A stretch of 64,000 bases of DNA from Streptomyces sp. CB02414 (lineage in GTDB: Bacteria > Actinomycetota > Actinomycetes > Streptomycetales > Streptomycetaceae): contig NZ_LIPF01000010.1 of the NCBI RefSeq assembly GCF_001905385.1, forward strand, positions 124,001 to 188,000, written 5' to 3'. Positions within the stretch are counted from its first letter, which is position 1. Every line of letters begins with the position of its first letter. Of this stretch, positions 58,381-64,000 are shown in pieces. The notes under the pieces were generated by a model. The model ran no database searches. It worked only from the letters and a program-made list of their open reading frames with translations, and was not told the origin of the DNA. The translations under genes were made by a program, and so were the position numbers.

Positions 58381-58405
58381 TCATTGTTACCTATGCTCAC
58401 AATGA
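58381..58405. promoter_or_regulatory. MarR operator between the MarR gene and the ABC exporter
   Basis: TCATTGT (58381-58387) and ACAATGA (58399-58405) are exact reverse complements with an 11-nt spacer. The 163-bp divergent gap is otherwise GC-rich; this patch is AT-rich. A TATGCT box (58392-58397) inside the spacer is a possible -10 for the MarR gene. Confidence 0.65.
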
Positions 58406-58429
58406 ACGTCGTCCTGATATTGTTCCCGC

Positions 58430-58891
58430 ATGACCGCCCCCGATCCCGACGGCCTGCTCGCCGAACAGCTGCTGCGCCTCACCCGCCGGGTGCAGCGCAT
58501 CCAGAAGCGTCACCTCGAGCACCGCGGCCTCGGCATCACGCCGGCCCAGTCCCGGCTGCTGCGCACCCTGGCGCACTACGGTTCGCCACCGCGCATGGCC
58601 GATCTCGCCGAGCGGCTGGAGGTCGTGCCCCGTGCGGTGACGACGCTGGTCGACGGGCTGGAGGCAGGCGGGAAGGTGCGCCGCGTCCCTGACCCCGGCA
58701 ACCGACGGGTGATCCGGATCGAGCTCACCGACGACGGGCGCGCGGCCCTGCGCGAACTGCACGCCGGGCGCCGCGCGGCCGCGGAGGAGATCCTCGCCCC
58801 GCTGACGGGCGATCAGCGCACGGTGCTGGGCGGGCTTCTGGGCACGCTCATCGACGGCCCGGTGGCGGAGGAGGCCCACCGGGCACCGTGA
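58430..58891 (+). CDS. MarR family transcriptional regulator
   Basis: A 153-residue regulator with HTH RMADLAERLEVVPRAVTTLV and wing VRRVPDPGNRRVIRIELT. It starts at the ATG at 58430, 25 nt after the inverted repeat. Divergent from the ABC exporter, which it probably represses together with itself. Confidence 0.9.
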   Translation: MTAPDPDGLLAEQLLRLTRRVQRIQKRHLEHRGLGITPAQSRLLRTLAHYGSPPRMADLAERLEVVPRAVTTLVDGLEAGGKVRRVPDPGNRRVIRIELTDDGRAALRELHAGRRAAAEEILAPLTGDQRTVLGGLLGTLIDGPVAEEAHRAP

Positions 58892-58923
58892 CCGCGGGCG
58901 CGGTCGGACCCCGAGGCGCGCGG

Positions 58924-59676
58924 TCAGGCCCTGAGGTGCGCCCTGTCGCCCATGACGACCACCGGGTGCAGGTCCGGGTCGAGCGAGCGCAGCAGGTACT
59001 CCATCCCCGCCCTGGGCAGGCTGACGCAGGCCGACGTGCCGCTGCCGTGGTCCATGTGCAGCCAGATGCTCCCGCCCTTGGACGCTCCCTCGGGGCGGGT
59101 GGGGTCGTTCGGCGGGGTGCCCTTGACCCGGTTGTAGTCGATGGCGATCACGTAGTCGAAGTCGTGCCAGTACGCCTTCGCCCACGACCGCGGTGCCGCG
59201 AAGGCGTCGGAACGGGTGTACGGGAGCCCGGCGCCGGGAGCAGGGTCCGGGTCCGGGAGGACGCCGCCCGCGTCGCTGAGGGTGAACACGCCGACGGGGC
59301 TGCGCTTGTCGTTCTCGTGGTGGTCGGTCGTCCATCCCTTCCTGCCGTTGTGCGCCGCCCAGCTGTGCGCGCGGTGCCAAGCGGAGCCCCGCTTCGTGTA
59401 CAGCACGACCGTGGCGTCGGCGGAGTCCCTGCCCTCGCCGTACACCACCACGACCTGGCGGGAGTCGGCGGGTATGCGCCGCTGGAGCCGGTCGCCGACG
59501 CCCGGGATCCGTGTCGGGTCGGCGGTAACGCCGCCGCTCCGGCTCGCGGAGGGGCGTTTGCCCGCCGAGTCTCCCGGTGCGGGCCCGGACGGGCCGCCGC
59601 AGGCGGACAACAGCGTCAGAAGGAAACCGAGGGCCGCCGTCGCGACCGCCGTACGCCGTGCAGCACCACTGAGCAT
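58924..59676 (-). CDS. L,D-transpeptidase-family lipoprotein
   Basis: A 250-residue lipoprotein with a signal ending at LLSAC (Cys26). The YkuD-like catalytic region is IWLHMDHGSGTSACVSLP, with His and Cys of the HxxxSxxC pattern; SPVGVFTLSDAGGVLP and HDFDYVIAIDYN also match the family. It probably crosslinks or edits peptidoglycan outside the membrane. The usual GCIR after the catalytic site is ACVS, so it belongs to a divergent branch. Alone in its orientation; the upstream ABC gene is divergent. Confidence 0.85.
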   Translation of the reverse strand: MLSGAARRTAVATAALGFLLTLLSACGGPSGPAPGDSAGKRPSASRSGGVTADPTRIPGVGDRLQRRIPADSRQVVVVYGEGRDSADATVVLYTKRGSAWHRAHSWAAHNGRKGWTTDHHENDKRSPVGVFTLSDAGGVLPDPDPAPGAGLPYTRSDAFAAPRSWAKAYWHDFDYVIAIDYNRVKGTPPNDPTRPEGASKGGSIWLHMDHGSGTSACVSLPRAGMEYLLRSLDPDLHPVVVMGDRAHLRA

Positions 59677-59858
59677 CGGTCCATCGTCGCACCCGTGCCG
59701 GCCCGGCCGGGGAGGCGGTCGGCGGGCGGTAGCCGGATTCGTACCCAGCCGCGGAAAACCGCTTGATTTTGGGCACGTCGCGACGCGAACCTTTCACGGT
59801 TTGCAGCTTCTTCATGCCGTGGTCAACGGCACCCCCTGACACGAGCCACTGGGACGTC

Positions 59859-61769
59859 ATGCAGATCCAAGACCTTCCGTTTCCCGACCCGGGCGTGCCC
59901 GACGCACGCTCGGGGCCCCGATTCCTGTGGTGGCTTTTCCGGAACCAGCTGGGTGGACAACTCAAGTCACTGGCCTGGGGCCTGCTGCACTTCGCCTCCG
60001 TCTCCGCCCTGCCGTTCTGCGTCGGTCTCGCCATCCAGGCCGTCGTCGACCGCTCCGGCACCGGACTGGCCCTCGCCGGCGGCCTGCTGGCACTGTGCTG
60101 CGTCGGCAACGCGCTCGGCGACACCTTCCTGCACCGCGCCGCCGTCACCAACTGGATCACCGCGGCGGCCCGCGTCCAGCAACTGCTGGCCCGCAAGACC
60201 GCCCTGCTGGGCTCGGCCCTGACCCGCCGGGTCGCGGCCGGAGAGGTCGTGGCCGTCTCCACCGGTGACGTCGAGAAGATCGGCTGGTTCGTGGAGGCCG
60301 TCTCCCGCTTCACGGCGGCGGCCCTGACCATCGTGCTGGTCTGCGTGGCCCTCGTCGTCTACGAGCCGGCCCTCGGCGTCGTCGTGCTCCTGGGCCTGCC
60401 GGTGCTGGCCCTCGCGGTGCTGCCCCTACTCCCCCGGGCCACCCGGCGGGCCGACGTGCAGCGCGAGAAGGCGGGACGCGCCACCGAACTCGCCTCGGAC
60501 ACCGTCGCCGGGCTGCGGGTGCTGCGCGGCATCGGCGGGGAGGAACTCTTCCTCGACCGCTACCGCGACGCCTCCCAGGAGGTGCGCCACGCCGCCGTGC
60601 GCAGCGCCCGCATGTGGGCCCTGATCTCCGGGATCCAGGTGCTGCTGCCCGGACTGCTGCTGATCGCGGTGGTCTGGCACGGCGTCCACCTGGCCCGCGA
60701 GGGCCGTATCGGCGTCGGCGAACTCGTCACCGTCTACAGCTCCGTCATGATCCTCACCTACCCGCTGCGGCACTTCGAGGAGATCGCCATGGCGTACTCC
60801 TTCTCCCGGCCTTCCGCCAAGCGGGCGGCACGGGTGCTGGCTCTGGAGCGGGCGACCGACACGGCCGGATCGCGCGCCGCCGAGGTCCCGGCCGGGGACC
60901 TGTACGACCCCGACACCGGGCTCCTCGCCCAGGCCGGCCGCTTCACCGCAGTGGTGTGCGGCGACCCGGACGCGGCCGGGCACCTGGCGGAACGGCTCGG
61001 CGGACACCCCTCGGAGGCCGGCACCTCCGCCGTGCTGGGCGGGGTGCCGCTCGACGAGCTGCCCCTGGAGTCCGCGCGCACCGCCGTCCTGGTCCAGGAC
61101 AAGGACCCGGTGCTGCTCTCCGGCACTCTGCGCGAACTGCTCGACGTACCCGCCTCCGGCAAGGTCGGCGCCGAGGACGCACTGGCCGCGGCCCAGTGCG
61201 GCGACGTGCTGGCGGCGCTGGTGCAGGGTTCGCTCGGCGCGGACGACCCGATGGACGCCCGCATCACCGAACGGGCCCGGTCCCTGTCGGGCGGGCAGCG
61301 CCAGCGGCTCGCCCTGGCCCGGTCCCTGATCACGGACCCGGAGGCGCTGGTGCTGGACGAACCGACCTCCGCCGTGGACTCGCACACCGAGGCACGGATC
61401 GCGGAGGGCGTGCGTTCCCTGCGCGCCGGACGCACCACCGTGGTCTTCACCTCGTCGCCCCTGCTGCTCGACCGCGCGGACCGCATCGTGTTCCTGCACG
61501 ACGGGAAGGTCGCCGCGGCCGGCGCCCACCGGGACCTGCTGCACAGCGAGCCCCGGTACCGGGCCGTGGTGACCCGCGAGACCGACGAGGAGACCCCGCC
61601 GAACCGGGACGCGAGCCCGGCCGGAGGCGGACCGGCGAAGACCGCCGGCCGGCACACGGGGTCCCTGGACGGCGGACAGGCTGTGGACCGCGGCGAGGCC
61701 CCGGACGGCAATGCCCTCGGCGACGACGACGTACTGCACCGACTGGAAGAGATCGAGGAGACGGCATGA
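59859..61769 (+). CDS. ABC exporter subunit with a dead Walker A and no H-loop His
   Basis: A 636-residue membrane-ATPase fusion with six helices (about 33-310). The nucleotide-binding domain is asymmetric. Where Walker A should be, it reads VVCGDPDAAGHLAERL (about 364-379), with no GK[ST]. The signature LSGGQRQRLALARSL (about 476-490) and Walker B LVLDEPTSAVD are intact. The H-loop His is replaced (VVFTSSPLLL). It has a roughly 60-residue acidic tail. ATG at 59859. It overlaps the next gene by 4 bp (ATGA) and should form a heterodimer with it. Confidence 0.9.
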   Translation: MQIQDLPFPDPGVPDARSGPRFLWWLFRNQLGGQLKSLAWGLLHFASVSALPFCVGLAIQAVVDRSGTGLALAGGLLALCCVGNALGDTFLHRAAVTNWITAAARVQQLLARKTALLGSALTRRVAAGEVVAVSTGDVEKIGWFVEAVSRFTAAALTIVLVCVALVVYEPALGVVVLLGLPVLALAVLPLLPRATRRADVQREKAGRATELASDTVAGLRVLRGIGGEELFLDRYRDASQEVRHAAVRSARMWALISGIQVLLPGLLLIAVVWHGVHLAREGRIGVGELVTVYSSVMILTYPLRHFEEIAMAYSFSRPSAKRAARVLALERATDTAGSRAAEVPAGDLYDPDTGLLAQAGRFTAVVCGDPDAAGHLAERLGGHPSEAGTSAVLGGVPLDELPLESARTAVLVQDKDPVLLSGTLRELLDVPASGKVGAEDALAAAQCGDVLAALVQGSLGADDPMDARITERARSLSGGQRQRLALARSLITDPEALVLDEPTSAVDSHTEARIAEGVRSLRAGRTTVVFTSSPLLLDRADRIVFLHDGKVAAAGAHRDLLHSEPRYRAVVTRETDEETPPNRDASPAGGGPAKTAGRHTGSLDGGQAVDRGEAPDGNALGDDDVLHRLEEIEETA

Positions 61770-63547
61770 TCGGCGTCGCGCCACCGTCGTACGACCCGGC
61801 GGCCCCGACGACGGCGAGCACCCTGCCCGTCGGCGCGCCCGCGACCGTACGCGCCTACGCCGGGGAGCTGCTGCGCCGGCACCGCCGCGCGTTCGTCTTC
61901 CTGGTCACCGTCAACACCGTCGCGGTGATCGCCTCGATGGCGGGCCCCTACCTGCTGGGCGGGCTCGTCGAGCGCGTGTCGGACGGTGCCCGCGAACTGC
62001 ACCTCGGTCTGACAGCCGCCTTCTTCGTCCTGGCGCTCGTCGTCCAGGCGGTGTTCGTCCGGGAGGTGCGGCTGCGCGGAGCCGTTCTCGGGGAGCGGAT
62101 GCTGGCGGATCTGCGCGAGGACTTCCTGGTGCGGTCGGTCGGGCTGCCGCCCGGCGTCCTGGAGCGGGCCGGCACCGGTGACCTGCTCTCCCGGATCACG
62201 ACGGACATCGACCGGCTCGCCAACGCCATGCGCGAGGCCGTGCCCCAGCTCGCGATCGGGGCCGTGTGGGTGGTGCTGCTGCTCGGCGGGCTTGTCGTCA
62301 CGGCCCCGCCGCTGGCGCCCGCGGTTCTGCTCGCGGTGCCGCTGCTGGTGATCGGCTGCCGCTGGTACTTCCGGCGGGCGCCCTCCGCATACCGCTCGGA
62401 GGCCGCCGGGTACGCCGCCGTGGCCGCCGCGCTCGCGGAGACCGTGGACGCCGGTCACACCGTCGAGTCCCACCGGCTGGACGCCCGCCGCATCGAGCTG
62501 TCGGAACGCCGGGTCAAGGAGTGGACGGCCTGGGAGCGCTACACACTGTGGCTGCGCTCGGTGCTCTTCCCGGTCATCAACGTCACCCATGTGACCGTGC
62601 TCGCCTCCGTTCTGCTGATCGGCGGTGTGTTCGTCCTCCAGGGCTGGATCGGGGTCGGTCAGCTGACCACGGCGGCACTGATCGCGCAGATGCTCGTCGA
62701 CCCGGTCGGCATCATCCTGCGCTGGTACGACGAGCTCCAGGTGGCCCAGGTGTCCCTGGCCCGGCTGGTGGGTGTCCGGGACATCGAGCCGGACGCCGGT
62801 GACGCCTCGCTGGCACCCGCCGGCCGGCAGGTGCACGCCGACCGCGTGCACTTCGGCTACGTCGAGGGCGTGGACGTCCTGCGCAAGGTGTCGCTCGAGG
62901 TGGCCCCCGGCACGCGGCTCGCGCTGGTCGGTCCCTCCGGGGCGGGCAAGTCGACGCTGGGCCGGCTCCTGGCCGGCATCTACGGCCCCCGAGACGGCCG
63001 GATCACTCTCGGCGACGCCGAACTGTCCCGGATGACCGCCGAACGCGTCCGCTCCCACGTCGCCCTCGTCAACCAGGAGCACCACGTCTTCGTGGGCTCC
63101 CTGCGCGACAACCTCCGCCTCGCCCGGGCCAGTGCCACCGACGCCGAGCTGTGGGCGGCGCTGGGCGCGGTCGACGCGGACGACTGGTCCCGGGCGCTCG
63201 ACGAGGGCCTGGACACCGAGGTCGGCTCGGGCGGCTTCGCGCTCACCCCGGCCCAGGCCCAGCAGATCGCGCTGGCCCGCCTGGTGCTGGCCGACCCGCA
63301 CACACTGGTGCTGGACGAGGCGACGTCGCTGCTCGACCCGCGTGCGGCCCGGCATCTCGAACGGTCCCTGGCCCGGGTCCTGGACGGCCGCACGGTGATC
63401 GCGATCGCCCACCGTCTGCACACCGCCCATGACGCGGACGTCATCGCCGTCGTCGAGAACGGCCGGATCAGCGAACTGGGCAGCCACGACGAACTGGTCG
63501 CGGCGGACGGCGCGTACGCGGCGCTGTGGCGGTCGTGGCACGGGTGA
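61766..63547 (+). CDS. ABC exporter subunit with an intact Walker A and degenerate signature
   Basis: A 593-residue membrane-ATPase fusion, partner of the upstream gene. Walker A VGPSGAGKST (about 389-398), Walker B LVLDEATSLLD and the H-loop IAIAHRL are intact. The signature is LTPAQAQQIALARL in place of LSGGQ. Combined with its neighbour, one ATP site gets all good motifs (this Walker A plus the neighbour's LSGGQ), and the other site gets none. The substrate is unknown; no regulator or biosynthetic gene is adjacent. Confidence 0.9.
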   Translation: MIGVAPPSYDPAAPTTASTLPVGAPATVRAYAGELLRRHRRAFVFLVTVNTVAVIASMAGPYLLGGLVERVSDGARELHLGLTAAFFVLALVVQAVFVREVRLRGAVLGERMLADLREDFLVRSVGLPPGVLERAGTGDLLSRITTDIDRLANAMREAVPQLAIGAVWVVLLLGGLVVTAPPLAPAVLLAVPLLVIGCRWYFRRAPSAYRSEAAGYAAVAAALAETVDAGHTVESHRLDARRIELSERRVKEWTAWERYTLWLRSVLFPVINVTHVTVLASVLLIGGVFVLQGWIGVGQLTTAALIAQMLVDPVGIILRWYDELQVAQVSLARLVGVRDIEPDAGDASLAPAGRQVHADRVHFGYVEGVDVLRKVSLEVAPGTRLALVGPSGAGKSTLGRLLAGIYGPRDGRITLGDAELSRMTAERVRSHVALVNQEHHVFVGSLRDNLRLARASATDAELWAALGAVDADDWSRALDEGLDTEVGSGGFALTPAQAQQIALARLVLADPHTLVLDEATSLLDPRAARHLERSLARVLDGRTVIAIAHRLHTAHDADVIAVVENGRISELGSHDELVAADGAYAALWRSWHG

Positions 63548-64000
63548 GCCCGCGCCCTCGGCCGCCGGGGCAAGGCGGAACGGGCTCCGTCGCGTACCGC
63601 GTCGGGTGCCGGGTGGGGCGGGTTCCTGCCGCTGCCGCGTCGCCCGGTACGGCAGGGGCACGCTCCTGCCGCGTGCCGCGTCGCCGGTACTGAGTGGAGC
63701 GCACGCTCCTGCCGCGTGCCGCTTCGCCCGGCGCCGGATGGGGCACGCTCCCACCACAGGTCCCGCACTGGCCGGACCGGGGAGGGCGGGACTGCGCCTG
63801 GGAGGCGGGTGCCCCGCCGTCGACTCGGGGCAGGGCCGATGGCCACCGCTCCCCACGCCGCCCGATGGCGCATCGGACGGATTCCCGCGCCTGCCTGGGG
63901 ACCGGTGCCAGGGCCCGGCCATGAGGCGCTGGGCCGCGCCGCCGAGTGCCTCGGGCGCCCCTGTGCCCACGGACGGGGTCGGCACCTGGGAAGACGGAGC
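63548..64000. other. 453 bp without a recognisable gene
   Basis: Apart from the tandem repeat I see no domain-bearing frame on either strand here. Frames exist, as expected at this GC content, but none shows a known motif or a plausible start with a ribosome site. A gene entering from the right edge cannot be excluded. Confidence 0.5.
63618..63752. repeat. short tandem repeat of ~42 bp
   Basis: The motif CACGCTCCTGCCGCGTGCCG recurs at 63659 and 63702, a shortened form begins at 63744 and a diverged copy at about 63618 (GGTTCCTGCCGCTGCCGCGT). Periods are 41-43 bp. The repeat begins about 70 bp after the ABC exporter stop. Confidence 0.6.

Noticed and set aside
60758..63985. A 1075-codon minus-strand frame across both ABC exporter genes
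   Set aside because: No recognisable motif. The plus strand has two complete transporter proteins with a 4-bp overlap.
1..64000. A secondary-metabolite cluster, prophage or integrative element
   Set aside because: No PKS/NRPS/terpene core, integrase, phage structural gene or plasmid replication gene is visible. GC content looks even by eye apart from small regulatory gaps.

Overview
The window is very GC-rich actinomycete chromosome. GTG starts are frequent, genes often overlap by 4 bp, -10 boxes lie directly in front of start codons, and the gene families are typical of Streptomyces. I read it as a Streptomyces chromosome. It resembles the S. coelicolor group, but that is a recollection and not a test. 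No rRNA, tRNA, CRISPR array, phage or plasmid module is visible. Most of it is ordinary metabolic, transport and regulatory sequence, with one MITE-like element, two tandem-repeat patches and one decayed patch.

Layout. 0-8 kb: a transglutaminase-like gene; a reverse-strand operon of DUF6421, SDR and threonine aldolase genes; a glycerophosphodiesterase; an acetyltransferase; and two VOC/glyoxalase genes, the second followed by about four tandem copies of its own 3' end. 8-14 kb: a MarR/FUSC efflux operon, a DUF5134/M56 membrane-protease pair, a PAP2 phosphatase, a HAD protein and a TetR regulator. 14-18.5 kb: a secreted LVIVD-repeat protein divergent from a DUF305 lipoprotein, DUF6214, and a ferredoxin-NADP reductase-like enzyme followed at once by a MITE-like element. 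18.7-24 kb: an ArsR/old-yellow-enzyme pair, a PL3 pectate lyase with a LacI-type operator, and a PaaX regulator divergent from an AidB-like acyl-CoA dehydrogenase across a 40-bp palindrome. 24-34 kb: BNR protein, uracil-DNA glycosylase, sugar kinase, a CbiX-like protein without the catalytic histidines, a lactonase with a DasR-like box, a second FUSC gene, AsnC, HAD, DUF4142, and a divergent pair of a LysR effector domain without HTH and DUF5997.

34-41 kb: an envelope/glycan set of DUF1360, DUF2267, a GT28-like glycosyltransferase, SDR, EamA, NodB deacetylase and GH15. 41-47 kb: a PaoABCD-type molybdenum aldehyde oxidoreductase operon divergent from a TetR gene, with two strong palindromic operators between them. 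46.8-52.5 kb: a CitA/CitB-type two-component system divergent from a TctCBA tripartite tricarboxylate transporter, so carboxylate sensing probably controls its uptake. 52.5-54 kb: a decayed patch with an alcohol dehydrogenase remnant, a frameshifted unknown gene and a hexanucleotide microsatellite. 54-64 kb: YjbQ, a flavin monooxygenase-like enzyme, a short MltG-like protein, a MarR/ABC exporter pair, an L,D-transpeptidase lipoprotein, and a two-gene ABC exporter whose ATP sites are degenerate in complementary ways.

Several loci pair a regulator with a neighbouring or divergent target and show a matching inverted repeat: MarR/FUSC, ArsR/OYE, PaaX/AidB, TetR/Pao and MarR/ABC. These operators are the most readable regulatory content here.
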